21,951 nucleotides of DNA, from assembly GCA_031270515.1 (NCBI GenBank), contig JAISXM010000079.1, positions 1-21,951 of the forward strand. Direction: 5' to 3'. Positions 6,164 to 14,285 of this stretch are shown piece by piece. Positions within the stretch are counted from its first letter, which is position 1, and each line of letters begins with the position of its first letter. The translations under genes were made by a program, and so were the position numbers. The stretch is from Holosporales bacterium. GTDB lineage: Bacteria; Pseudomonadota; Alphaproteobacteria; BNTO01. The notes under the pieces are model-generated. The model did no database searches. It had not been told where the DNA came from and saw only the letters and a program-made list of their open reading frames with translations.

Positions 6164-7243
6164 ATGTCTTTTCAAAAGCGCTTGGATCAAGTTTTGTCCC
6201 GTCACGGGGAAATAAGTGCGGCGCTGGAAAATGCTCTGGAGCTTCCGCAATCCGAAGTCGCTCGGTTGTCCAAGGAATTGTCGCATTTATCTAAACTCAC
6301 TGAAGAAATTACGGCCCTGCGCAAGGCTGAGGCGGAGTTTGCGTCTCTAAATGACATGCTTGGTGAGCCTATGGATGACGCAGATTTTAAGGGTATGATT
6401 TACGATGAGATTGAGCGCCTAAATAATTACGTAAACGAACAAAACTACAATATCCGCGTTATGTTGCTCCCCAAGGATGGAAACGACGAACGCAACGTCA
6501 TAATGGAAATTCGCGCAGGAACGGGTGGTGACGAGGCGGGGCTATTTGCGGCGGATTTGTTGCGCATGTACCAGCGATATGCAGCGAACAAGGGGTGGAG
6601 CGTTGAGCTGCTCAGCAGCAACGATACGGGCGCGGGGTCGCTGCGCGAGGCCGTCGTGTCTATTTCCGGGATAGACGTGTTCGCTCACTTGAAGTTTGAG
6701 TCTGGAGTGCACAGGGTCCAGCGAGTCCCGGAAACTGAGGCGAGCGGGCGCATTCACACTTCCGCGGCTACGGTTGCTGTGCTTCCGGAGGCGGAGGACG
6801 TCGACATTGTTATCGATGAGAAGGATTTGCAAATCGACGTGTTTCGCGCATCTGGCGCGGGAGGCCAGCACGTAAACAAGACCGAGAGCGCGATCCGCAT
6901 AACGCATATTCCGACGGGGCTTGTCGTGTCTCAGCAAGATGACAGGTCTCAGCATAAAAACAAGGCAAAGGCGATGAAAATATTGCGAGCCAAGTTGTAC
7001 GAGCAAGAGAACGACAGGCAGCATGCGGAACGAGCCGCGGAGCGCAAGAGCCAAGTCGGAAGGGGGGACCGTTCGGAGCGCATTCGCACGTACAACTTTC
7101 CACAAGGCAGGGTTACTGACCACCGCATCAACTTGACTTTATATAAGCTGGCCCAAATTTTGGAAGGGGAATCTTTGGACGAGCTCATTGAGGCGCTAAT
7201 TACGGAAAATCAAGCGAGGCTGCTGGCTACGGATTCGGACTAG
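6164..7243 (+). CDS. prfA: peptide chain release factor 1
   Basis: 359 residues from the Met at 6164 (MSFQKRLDQVL), matching the usual RF1 length; an in-frame ATG at 6119 would add 15 residues that overlap the -10 box, so it was not used. RF1 reads UAA and UAG in the ribosomal A site and triggers peptide release. The stop-codon-reading motif is PET (189-191), the PxT form of RF1 rather than the SPF of RF2. The catalytic GGQ is at 233-235 in GAGGQHVNKT. The basic helix after it (QHKNKAKAMKILRAKL) is intact. It stands alone and converges on typA, with 109 bases between the stops; no hemK/prmC follows it here. Confidence 0.97.
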   Translation: MSFQKRLDQVLSRHGEISAALENALELPQSEVARLSKELSHLSKLTEEITALRKAEAEFASLNDMLGEPMDDADFKGMIYDEIERLNNYVNEQNYNIRVMLLPKDGNDERNVIMEIRAGTGGDEAGLFAADLLRMYQRYAANKGWSVELLSSNDTGAGSLREAVVSISGIDVFAHLKFESGVHRVQRVPETEASGRIHTSAATVAVLPEAEDVDIVIDEKDLQIDVFRASGAGGQHVNKTESAIRITHIPTGLVVSQQDDRSQHKNKAKAMKILRAKLYEQENDRQHAERAAERKSQVGRGDRSERIRTYNFPQGRVTDHRINLTLYKLAQILEGESLDELIEALITENQARLLATDSD

Positions 7244-7352
7244 ATTCGTGATGGTTCTACCCAATCACAATAATAGTTAGCCGCAGGAGTGTCGTATCGC
7301 AGGCCGAGCCCCCATTCAATTAACGGATAATCTTCTTGTGTTTGAGTCTACC

Positions 7353-9179
7353 CTATTCTTCGCGCCGAGCCGCCTTCTTGCGCTCATTCGGATCCAAAAC
7401 CGCCTTCCGCAGTCGGATCGTTTTCGGCGTAACTTCTACGCGCTCGTCATCCTCAATATACGTTAGAGCCTGCTCCAGCGTCATCAAGCGCGGAGGACGC
7501 AGCCGCACAGCTTCATCCTTCCCAGAGGCTCGCATGTTGCTGAGCTGTTTGCACTTTACTGGATTAACGCACAAGTCATTCGGACGCGTGTGCTCTCCAA
7601 TGATCATGCCCTCATACACTTTGTCCCCTGGGACGATAAACAAGTCGCCGCGTGGTTCCAAGTTGAACAATCCATATGCGACGCCTTCTCCGGCCTCGGT
7701 CGAAATCAGCACACCATTCCTTCTGCTTTCGAATGGCCCTGTATATGGGCGATAATCGCAAAACAGATGGTTCAGCACCCCTGTCCCACGTGTTTCCGTT
7801 AAAAACTGGCAATTGTACCCCACCAAACCGCGCGAAGGCCCAATGAAGGTGATTCGCGTGCGTCCAGTGCCGCACGGTCGCATATCCGTCATTTCCGCGC
7901 GCCTGTTGCTTAGCGATTCGACAACTGTGCCGGCATAGTCATCGTCAACATCTACGTATATTTCTTCGTACGGTTCCAACTTCGCTCCGTTTTGGGGATC
8001 AATCTGGAACAAAACTTTGGGCCGGCTAATGGACAGCTCAAAGCCTTCGCGACGCATTGTTTCGATTAGCACGCCAAGCTGAAGCTCGCCCCTTCCGGCA
8101 ACGACAAGACTATCTTTGCGGTCAGACATGGTGACTGATATGGCGATGTTCCCCTCGGCTTCGCGCATCAGCCTGTCATATATCATGCGGAACGTGACTT
8201 TGGACCCTTCGCGTCCAGCCAACGGGGAGTCGTTCGCAGAAATCGTGATCGCAAGTTTCGGCGGATCCACCGGCTCTGCAGGGATCACAACGGAAATAGC
8301 AGGGTCCATTATTGTGTCTGCTACGGTCGCCTTTTCCAGCCCTGCAATCGCAACGATGTCCCCGGCGGATGCGCTTTCTTCGGGGACGCGCTCGATGCCA
8401 CGGAACGCCAGCAACTTTGCGATGCGTCCTTTTTCAACGACTTCGCCTTGCTGGTTAAGTATTTGTACGAAAGTATTCGGGCATATTGTTCCTGAGTCTA
8501 TGCGCCCTGTCAAAATGCGCCCGAGGTATGAGTCGTACTCGCGTGTCGTAATTAACATGGAAAACGGCTGACTTGCTTTACTTTCGGAATACGCCTCTGG
8601 GGCATACTGCAATATTGTGTTAAACAGCGGGGTCAAATCCGTCCGCTCGTCTTTGAGGTCGCTAACTGCCCACCCATTGCGCCCGGACGCGTACAATATT
8701 GGAAAATCCAGCTGCGATTCGGACGCGTCCAGCGTGACGAATAAATCGAATACTTCGTTCAGCACTTCTTGGTGGCGTTCATCTGAGCGATCTATTTTAT
8801 TTATCACCACGATTGGGCGCAACCCCAAGTGCAGCGCTTTCATGAGGACGAACTTAGTCTGAGGAAGCGGGCCCTCCGCGGCGTCTATGAGCAGTATTGC
8901 GCTGTCGACCATGTTTAATATGCGCTCCACTTCGCCACCGAAGTCCGCGTGCCCGGGGGTGTCTACGACGTTGATGCGCGTGTCGTGCCATAGCAGCGAC
9001 GTGCACTTTGCGAGGATGGTGATGCCTCGCTCGCGCTCTAGGTCGTTGGAGTCCATCACTCGCTCTGCAACGCTTTGGTTGGAGCGAAAGGTCCCACTTT
9101 GGGATAACATTGCGTCTATTAATGTGGTTTTGCCGTGATCGACGTGAGCAACAATGGCAACATTGCGAATGGAAGTCAT
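7353..9179 (-). CDS. typA: ribosome-binding translational GTPase BipA/TypA
   Basis: 608 residues, full length for BipA. GTPase motifs: AHVDHGKTT (11-19), switch RGIT (51-54), DTPGH (73-77), NKID (127-130) and SGR near 160. EF-G-like domains follow, then the BipA-specific C-terminal half (TGVLNHLFCDYRPY, GEHTRPNDLCVNP). BipA helps 50S assembly and stress growth by binding the ribosome where EF-G does. It starts with MTSIRNVAIV. Upstream lies its own good promoter (9216-9244) and no other gene on this strand, so it is monocistronic. Confidence 0.97.
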   Translation of the reverse strand: MTSIRNVAIVAHVDHGKTTLIDAMLSQSGTFRSNQSVAERVMDSNDLERERGITILAKCTSLLWHDTRINVVDTPGHADFGGEVERILNMVDSAILLIDAAEGPLPQTKFVLMKALHLGLRPIVVINKIDRSDERHQEVLNEVFDLFVTLDASESQLDFPILYASGRNGWAVSDLKDERTDLTPLFNTILQYAPEAYSESKASQPFSMLITTREYDSYLGRILTGRIDSGTICPNTFVQILNQQGEVVEKGRIAKLLAFRGIERVPEESASAGDIVAIAGLEKATVADTIMDPAISVVIPAEPVDPPKLAITISANDSPLAGREGSKVTFRMIYDRLMREAEGNIAISVTMSDRKDSLVVAGRGELQLGVLIETMRREGFELSISRPKVLFQIDPQNGAKLEPYEEIYVDVDDDYAGTVVESLSNRRAEMTDMRPCGTGRTRITFIGPSRGLVGYNCQFLTETRGTGVLNHLFCDYRPYTGPFESRRNGVLISTEAGEGVAYGLFNLEPRGDLFIVPGDKVYEGMIIGEHTRPNDLCVNPVKCKQLSNMRASGKDEAVRLRPPRLMTLEQALTYIEDDERVEVTPKTIRLRKAVLDPNERKKAARREE

Positions 9180-9215
9180 AATACGTTTTTTATCTAACTC
9201 GTTATCTAATTATTA

Positions 9216-9244
9216 ATTGTACATCAAGTACAGCAAAATTGCAA
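9216..9244 (-). promoter_or_regulatory. putative typA promoter (sigma-70 type)
   Basis: Read on the minus strand: TTGCAA (9239-9244), 17-base spacer, TACAAT (9216-9221), 36 bases before the typA start. Confidence 0.6.
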
Positions 9245-9272
9245 AAAATGATAAAATCGCAACCGATTGTCG

Positions 9273-9361
9273 CGGGGGGTATAGCAAACGATTCGATCTT
9301 CGTTGTATTACAATGCTTCGGATAGGTGAGGAATTCAAATTGTTTTTATTAGGTAGGTATA
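9273..9361 (-). repeat. palindromic dispersed repeat, copy B1 (inverted)
   Basis: Minus-strand copy of the family at 5916-6012, with the same TTCAAATTGTTTTTAT end and GTATTACAA core. Head to head with copy B2, sharing the palindrome AGGTATACCT. Part of the 676-base gene-free stretch 9180-9855. Confidence 0.8.
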
Positions 9362-9452
9362 CCTGCCCATAAAAACAAGTTGAATTTTCACCCTCACCGA
9401 AGCCTTATAATACAACGAGTTTCAAATCGTTTGTTATGGGGACCCGGTATAT
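9357..9452 (+). repeat. palindromic dispersed repeat, copy B2
   Basis: Plus-strand copy: GTATACC, GCCCATAAAAACAAGTTGAA, core AATACAACGA, then TCAAATCGTTTGTTATGG and GGACCCGGTATAT. Confidence 0.85.
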
Positions 9453-9471
9453 GCGGAGCAGCGTTCCTATG

Positions 9472-9697
9472 GGGATGTGAGTGCAGTTTTAGAACACTTT
9501 GAACCTAATTCTCGCTATTAACGTTTTTTTAATCTTTTTGTGCTATAGTAGCCATCCCTAACCCCCACCCACCCAGGGGGCGTGCGGTGGGAGCGCTTTA
9601 CCCAACTTTAATTCTGTCATTGCAAAAGTTAACAATGCAACCACTTTTGCCAATTTACTTCGGTAGTTTTTTTCGCGCTGTGATGGGATAGCATCAT
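9472..9697 (-). repeat. ~225-bp dispersed element with G-quadruplex motif (left copy)
   Basis: Minus-strand copy of the element at 16086-16320. Shared blocks, in element order: ATGCTAT, TCACAG, ATTGGCAAAAGTGGTTGCAT, TGTTAAC, the CCCCC-TGGGTGGGTGGGGG-TTAGGG core, AAAAAGATTAAAAAA, CGTTAATAGCG. The G-rich core (9556-9580 on the minus strand) is identical in both copies while the flanks have drifted. No ORF of note. Confidence 0.8.
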
Positions 9698-9702
9698 CAA
9701 CA

Positions 9703-9799
9703 TCGGGTCCCTATAACAAACAATTGGAATTTTTATCCTCACCTAAGCCTTATAATACAAAGAGCTTCAAATCGTTTGTTATGGGGACCCGCGGTATAT
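9703..9799 (+). repeat. palindromic dispersed repeat, copy C (same end on both sides)
   Basis: Both ends carry the GGGACCC/GTTTGTTATGG type of end (GGGTCCCTATAACAAAC on the left), unlike the other copies, making it the most symmetrical member. Confidence 0.8.
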
Positions 9800-9855
9800 A
9801 CCCAAGGCAAAAAACTTTGTCGGTGAGACACTAGGCTTTCCGCGACACTGCAGCC

Positions 9856-11403
9856 CTAATAGTCCACAATGTTTTCGTTATTGGATATATTTTGCAAGCA
9901 TTCATCATAGTAGGGTAGAGCGTCTACGCACCCTTGCTGAGCACTCAATTCGAAAAATTTAGCTGCTGACTTTTTATCGACATCAACTCCATATCCATCC
10001 CTTAAACAGCGTCCATAATAATACTGAGCGTCTGCGCATCCTTGCTCAGCACTTATAAGAAGGTAACTAGCAGCAAGACGCAAGTCGTTATCTCCCCACC
10101 ATCCATAAAAAATACCAAGTGCATATTCCATAAAAGCGAGCGTATCGCATTGCAGTGTCGCTTGCATATAAAATAGTTCAGATGCTTCTAAGTTACGGGC
10201 AATGCCTTCCCCTAAGGCCAAACAGCGCGCGAAATTGGATGCACCCGCAGCACAGCCATTGATTGCGCTAAGACGATAGAATTGCGCCGCTCGTGCGAGG
10301 TTTTGATCTACGCAGTCGCCAAATTCCAACGCGCGTCCACAGAGCAATTGGGCGTACGGGTCATTCATATTTTCTGCTATCACAAAATATAATGCAACCT
10401 TGAGGGTTGGATCAAATGGGGCAAACCTCCTGGATACTGTTTTTGCGGACAACGGCGCGCTGACATCAAACTCTTTACATAAGTAAAAATATGAAGACGG
10501 GGGAGTCGGTGATTTCTGGGGCGCCTCAAGGAGAGCTTGTCGTTGAGTTTGTAAATGTCGAATAAGTTTGAATGATGAATATAGGCCCTCTGATATTGCT
10601 TGCCTAACGTCTTTCAAAATAGACGGATCCACTGCAGATGAGTTGCCATAAATACGCTGAAGCAAATTAATTATTAGGCCTGTTGCGAAAGCCATTGCGG
10701 GCCGTTGATTCCTGCAGTGTTGACGCCGCTTTAGCGACGGGGCGAATTCGTCAGTTGCGAAATCCCTTTCGAGTTGTTGATTCATGCTGTGTTGAGGCAG
10801 CTCTCGCGACAGGTTTAATGCGTCAGTTGCGAAATCCATTGCGGGTCGTTGATTCCTGCTGTGTCGAGGCCGCTTTCGTGATTGGTATAATGCGTAAGTC
10901 TCTTTGGAGGGCAAGGTTGGTTGTAGAGCAACTCCCCGGGCATGTTCATCAGCTACACGCTTACAGCTCGCAGACGATTTATCGGACGCCCCAAATGATA
11001 TTGGTGGTAGTACTTTCGTCACAGGTGTACTAGCCCCACGCTTATTATAACTCGCAGACGACTGATCCGGGGCGAACTGCTCAGCTTGACGACTGGCGAC
11101 AACGCCAGAGGGATACGCTTTCAGATCTGCACCTCGTTCATATGAACGCGGCGCGTTTTCGTCAACATTTTCAGACCGCAAGTATTCAGGTTGCAAATTT
11201 TCAGACCGCAAGTATTCAGGTTGCAAACACTTGAGCCGCAAATATTCAGGCTGCAAGTATTCGAGCGGCACTAGAGGTGAGGGCTGTAAAGGGCGGTTAT
11301 ACGCCGAGTTTATATACGCCGAGTTTCGCGTGGAGGCAATTATCAAATCACTAAGGAATAAAGGAAAACACGACAATATTGTGCAAAGAAAATGGGACTT
11401 CAT
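9856..11403 (-). CDS. exported Sel1-repeat protein with internal tandem repeats
   Basis: 515 residues from the ATG at 11403, chosen because MKSHFLCTILSCFPLFLSD looks like a signal peptide; an upstream ATG at 11493 would bury it behind 30 polar residues, and neither has a strong ribosome site. The N-terminal region has three or four 10-residue repeats (LQPEYLRSEN). A middle region has three 24-residue repeats (like RHSRNQRPAMDFATD). The C-terminal ~180 residues hold about four Sel1/TPR-like units (AAQFYRLSAINGC, AASYLLISAEQGC, AAKFFELSAQQGC). Sel1 repeats form helical scaffolds that bind other proteins, and intracellular bacteria often export them. The partner is unknown. It stands alone between repeat-rich spacers. 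Confidence 0.75.
   Translation of the reverse strand: MKSHFLCTILSCFPLFLSDLIIASTRNSAYINSAYNRPLQPSPLVPLEYLQPEYLRLKCLQPEYLRSENLQPEYLRSENVDENAPRSYERGADLKAYPSGVVASRQAEQFAPDQSSASYNKRGASTPVTKVLPPISFGASDKSSASCKRVADEHARGVALQPTLPSKETYALYQSRKRPRHSRNQRPAMDFATDALNLSRELPQHSMNQQLERDFATDEFAPSLKRRQHCRNQRPAMAFATGLIINLLQRIYGNSSAVDPSILKDVRQAISEGLYSSFKLIRHLQTQRQALLEAPQKSPTPPSSYFYLCKEFDVSAPLSAKTVSRRFAPFDPTLKVALYFVIAENMNDPYAQLLCGRALEFGDCVDQNLARAAQFYRLSAINGCAAGASNFARCLALGEGIARNLEASELFYMQATLQCDTLAFMEYALGIFYGWWGDNDLRLAASYLLISAEQGCADAQYYYGRCLRDGYGVDVDKKSAAKFFELSAQQGCVDALPYYDECLQNISNNENIVDY
10682..10897. repeat. three 72-bp tandem repeats inside the Sel1 gene
   Basis: GTTGCGAAA recurs at 10682, 10754 and 10826, exactly 72 bases apart. 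The units keep the reading frame and encode the 24-residue repeats. Confidence 0.88.
11167..11268. repeat. 30-bp tandem repeats inside the Sel1 gene
   Basis: Units start at 11167, 11197, 11227 and (partial) 11257. The first two are nearly identical. Each encodes ten residues (LQPEYLRSEN type). Confidence 0.88.
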
Positions 11404-11499
11404 AGGATATCCATCTGTTAAAAATGATGTAGCCTGATCATCCAGCATAGATCGCCATATTGCAATCTTTTTTTTGATCTTCAAGAAAAACATTTATCC

Positions 11500-11590
11500 C
11501 GGGGTATTCTCGCAAACAATTTGAAGTTCGTTGTATTACAATTCTTAGCCTAGAATAAAAATTCAAATCGTTTATTCATAGGGTCGGTAT
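11500..11590 (-). repeat. palindromic dispersed repeat, copy D
   Basis: Diverged member with CAAACAATTTGAA, GTTGTATTACAA and AAAATTCAAATCGTTTATT, in the spacer between the divergent Sel1 and pRiA4b-like genes. Confidence 0.75.
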
Positions 11591-11611
11591 AAATCGCTTA
11601 ACAAAAAAACG

Positions 11612-11640
11612 TTGCATAGCCCCCTTCATTTGGCTACATT
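11612..11640 (+). promoter_or_regulatory. putative promoter of the pRiA4b-like gene
   Basis: TTGCAT (11612-11617), 17-base spacer, TACATT (11635-11640), 78 bases before the start codon. Confidence 0.45.
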
Positions 11641-11718
11641 GCCGGGGTGTAGTCGCGTTTTAACAATATCGTCGTTAGCGCGTCGTGGTACGGCTATTGG
11701 CGCATAAGGAATGTAAAT

Positions 11719-12282
11719 ATGAACAAAGTTTTTCAATTGAAGGTAACGTTGTTGGACTCAAAACCACCAATCTGGCGCGTAATAGAGGTTTTCGATAGCG
11801 ATAGTTTTTACAAATTGCATATGGTAATCCAACATGCGATGAGATGGGACGATTACCATTTGCACAATTTTGCGTTGAGCAGCTCGCGAAAAAATGGAAA
11901 AGTGACACTGATTGGCGTGAAATCAGACGATGAACTCGATAATGACCCTGATGAGTTAGATGGGTTTGTTGAGAAGTTGTCAAAGTATGCTGACGTATTT
12001 GAGAAGGGAAAAATTGTATACACGTATGACTTTGGCGACAATTGGGAGCTCAAAATAGAGCTACAAGCAACATTCCCCCCGGAAAAAGGAGTAGACTATC
12101 CGAGATGTATACAAGGCGAGCAAGCTAGTCCGCCAGAGGATTGCGGAGGAATTGACGGGTATTACTACTTTTTGGAGGCGTACAAAGACAAAAAACATGA
12201 AGATTACGCCACAGCGCGAGATATGTTTGGAAAGGGCTTTGACCCGAATCATTTTGATGTAAATGAGCTTTTCGGAGAGTAG
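11719..12282 (+). CDS. plasmid pRiA4b ORF-3 family protein
   Basis: 187 residues, ATG with AAGGAA upstream. It shows the family landmarks: an N-terminal QLKVTLLDSKPPIWR, the H..I..AM.W...HLH pattern (34-49), YTYDFGDNWE (101-110), and YPRCIQGEQASPPEDCGG (127-144). The family was first seen on an Agrobacterium rhizogenes plasmid. It is widespread in mobile and chromosomal contexts and has no firmly established function. Here the gene is alone, flanked on both sides by copies of the palindromic repeat (11500-11590 and 12335-12424), so it may have arrived as a small module. The protein looks complete and soluble. Confidence 0.88.
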   Translation: MNKVFQLKVTLLDSKPPIWRVIEVFDSDSFYKLHMVIQHAMRWDDYHLHNFALSSSRKNGKVTLIGVKSDDELDNDPDELDGFVEKLSKYADVFEKGKIVYTYDFGDNWELKIELQATFPPEKGVDYPRCIQGEQASPPEDCGGIDGYYYFLEAYKDKKHEDYATARDMFGKGFDPNHFDVNELFGE

Positions 12283-12334
12283 GTTGAGTTCGACGATGAG
12301 GAGGGGAGCGCAGCAGTAAATAAGTTGCATTGAT

Positions 12335-12424
12335 ACACACCGGGTCCCCATAACAAACGATTTGAATATCGTTGTAATACAAAGCTTAGGCGAAGATAAA
12401 AATTCAAATTGTTTTTATGGGTAG
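12335..12424 (-). repeat. palindromic dispersed repeat, copy E
   Basis: Minus-strand copy starting CACCGGGTCCCCATAACAAA and ending TTCAAATTGTTTTTATGGGT. A second lone end (CTCAAATTGTTTTTATGGCA) lies at 12453-12472, just before engB. Confidence 0.82.
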
Positions 12425-12499
12425 ATGCGCAGCACGTAGACTCGAAACAAAGGCTCAAATTGTTTTTATGGCAAGTATGCAAAATAGATTGAATCACCT

Positions 12500-13069
12500 A
12501 TGGTTCCACTAAAGGGTCAGCCCCAATTCCTAACCAGCGTAGCAGATGCGCAGAACCTCCCTGCGCATGACTACCGCGAGGTTGTGTTTTTTGGAGCATC
12601 GAACGTAGGCAAATCTAGCTTGATAAACTCTCTGTGTAACCAGAAAAGCCTGGCCAAAACGTCCAAGACCCCGGGGCGCACACAGCTGCTGAATTTTTTC
12701 ACGTTCCCGCCCGACGTCATCATTGTGGATGCCCCGGGGTACGGCTTCGCGGAGCTTCCTCCTGCGGCGAGGCAGCACTGGCAGGCGTTGCTGCTGGGGT
12801 ACTTGGCGTCGAGGCGCGCGAACCTGAAGGCGTATATATTGTTGGATAGCCGGCGCTTTATTAGGGAGAATGACCTGGATTTGATTTGGATTTTACAAAG
12901 GCACGAAGTTGAGTTTGCGTTTGTAATAACAAAAATAGATAAACTTAATAAAACGGAGCAAACGGCTCTGCAATCGCAGATAGCGGCGCAGTTTGGGGGG
13001 AATTGCCAAGTTTTTGTAACTAGCGCGAAGAGTAAGCAGGGGATTGAAGAGTTAAGACACAACTTATAG
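12500..13069 (+). CDS. engB: ribosome-biogenesis GTPase EngB (YihA/YsxC)
   Basis: 189 residues. Motifs: GASNVGKS (32-39), KTPGRTQ (56-62), VDAPGYGFA (76-84), TKIDKLNK (144-151) and TSAK (174-177), all in the usual order and spacing for EngB. EngB assists late 50S assembly and is generally essential. The C-terminus is slightly short (IEELRHNL then stop), but no motif is lost. The ATG at 12500 has no clear ribosome site; a lone repeat end lies close upstream. Neither yidC nor another usual alphaproteobacterial neighbour is seen next to it. Confidence 0.95.
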   Translation: MVPLKGQPQFLTSVADAQNLPAHDYREVVFFGASNVGKSSLINSLCNQKSLAKTSKTPGRTQLLNFFTFPPDVIIVDAPGYGFAELPPAARQHWQALLLGYLASRRANLKAYILLDSRRFIRENDLDLIWILQRHEVEFAFVITKIDKLNKTEQTALQSQIAAQFGGNCQVFVTSAKSKQGIEELRHNL

Positions 13070-13083
13070 TTGGGTAGACAATT

Positions 13084-13134
13084 TATGCTATATAACCACA
13101 GTGCAAAAGAAACTGTAGACGTAATTTGGCAAAA
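13084..13134 (+). repeat. partial copy of the ~225-bp element
   Basis: ATGCTATATAACCACAGTGC, AAAAGAA and TAATTTGGCAAAA match 16090-16142 closely. The rest of the element is absent or displaced by the insertion at 13144. Confidence 0.75.
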
Positions 13135-13143
13135 CACTGTCAC

Positions 13144-13436
13144 AGGGCGTCCTCACGAAAAATTTTTAATAAGAACCCTTTGTTTCTGGTTCTTTGAGGA
13201 TCGCACACTTTTTAACCATAGTAAAAAATAGCCACTAAAATGGGGCCACATAACAAACAAGTTGAAACTCGTTATCATGCCAGACCTGGATGAGGAGAAA
13301 AATGCAACTTGTTTTTATGGACAGGTATAAAATACAAATTTGGAGGAGCAGCTTTGGGCCATGCTCCCAAAATGTGCAGCACTTAAGTCATTAGAAACAA
13401 AGGGGTCTTATGAAAATTTTTTCGTGAGGACGTCCT
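13144..13436. mobile_element. MITE-like insertion with 44-bp imperfect terminal inverted repeats
   Basis: The left end (13144-13187) and right end (13393-13436) are inverted copies of each other with only a few mismatches, sharing CGTCCTCACGAAAAA and CTTTGTTTCT. An 11-base direct repeat, AACACTGTCAC, flanks it at 13133-13143 and 13439-13449 and fits a target-site duplication, with a 2-base offset on the right. It contains no ORF, so it would depend on a transposase elsewhere. A copy of the palindromic repeat (13242-13329) is nested inside. With the promoter and partial repeat it fills the 455-base spacer 13070-13524. Confidence 0.75.
13242..13329 (-). repeat. palindromic dispersed repeat, copy F (nested)
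   Basis: TGGGGCCACATAACAAACAA ... CAACTTGTTTTTATGG then GGTATA. The most diverged copy, lying inside the MITE-like insertion. Confidence 0.7.
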
Positions 13437-13458
13437 GGAACACTGTCACGGATAGGGT

Positions 13459-13486
13459 TTGCAATCCTCCGTTGTTGTGATATACT
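13459..13486 (+). promoter_or_regulatory. strong promoter of the two-gene exported-protein operon
   Basis: TTGCAA (13459-13464), 16-base spacer ending in TGA, then TATACT (13481-13486): a near-consensus extended -10 promoter, 38 bases before the next ATG. Confidence 0.65.
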
Positions 13487-13524
13487 GTACAAGTTAGTGG
13501 AAGGTTTTCTTTGGAGGAGCAGAG

Positions 13525-14250
13525 ATGAAAGGTTTGGTGGTGAGAGCCACGTTCGTTGGCTTAGCTTTGGCTGTTGCTGTAGAGCAACCGATTCATGGAA
13601 ACCAGATCACCGTACAACCGTGGTTCAATGTAGATGGGACAACGCCGGACGTTGCTCTAGCATCGTATTCACGTGAAAACGCGACTGAACGTGGGGTCTA
13701 TTATACAAAGGGGAGGCACTCCGGGAAAACACCGTATCTCTATAGAGGCAGTAACCACCCTGTGTCGACAAGATTTAAAAATCAGGAATATCGGTTGCCT
13801 GTACGACCTCAGTTGTCATCGAAATTTTCAGTAGATAAAGCAGGTGAGGATGCACTCGCACAAGAGATACTGAATCCTGACGCACTCCATCCTGATTCGT
13901 CTATGTTCCCGCAGAGTGCGGGTCATGAGCTTCCAACTGAAAGTGTGATTTTAGAAAACGTTGTGATGGCAACGGCTTATCTTGGTGCTTATCTCGGGAA
14001 CAGGTCTGGTCCTCAGGCGCAGAATCTGTTTGTAGAGCTGCTTGCGTTGGACCCGGCAATCGCGGATTTCGCACGTCTCTGCTGTAGAGAGCCGCGCAGG
14101 ATCGATGATTTTTTCGATATCATGAGAACACATATCAGTGAATTGAGCAAAGAGATAATTGTGTATGATGTCGAAACAGTGCTGAGGAATATTGAACAAT
14201 CAACTCACAAGATAGTAAGATGGTGCGCAACGATAGTGACGGGACCTTGA
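13525..14250 (+). CDS. exported protein of unknown function
   Basis: 241 residues; GGAGGAG lies well placed before the ATG. MKGLVVRATFVGLALAVAVEQPIHG is a signal peptide. The rest is a polar, Tyr/Pro/Ser-rich region (about 30-130) and a more helical C-terminal part (ENVVMATAYLGAYLG ... DDFFDIMRTHISELSKEI) with a Cys-Cys pair (RLCCREP). I recognise no family. It has its own strong promoter, and the next gene starts 36 bases after its stop, so the two are probably made together and both exported. A repeat-rich, MITE-carrying upstream region suggests a recently reshuffled locus. Confidence 0.75.
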   Translation: MKGLVVRATFVGLALAVAVEQPIHGNQITVQPWFNVDGTTPDVALASYSRENATERGVYYTKGRHSGKTPYLYRGSNHPVSTRFKNQEYRLPVRPQLSSKFSVDKAGEDALAQEILNPDALHPDSSMFPQSAGHELPTESVILENVVMATAYLGAYLGNRSGPQAQNLFVELLALDPAIADFARLCCREPRRIDDFFDIMRTHISELSKEIIVYDVETVLRNIEQSTHKIVRWCATIVTGP

Positions 14251-14285
14251 GTTGCGAATGCAGAGGAAGGGGGGGAGAAGCATTT

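Noticed and set aside
9180..9855. Possible hidden gene or tRNA in the long spacer
   Set aside because: No ORF with codon-like character and no cloverleaf found by eye; the stretch is accounted for by promoter, repeats B1, B2 and C and the G-rich element.
5916..13329. CRISPR array
   Set aside because: Repeat copies are about 95 bp, irregularly spaced, in both orientations and palindromic; there are no regular spacers and no cas genes.
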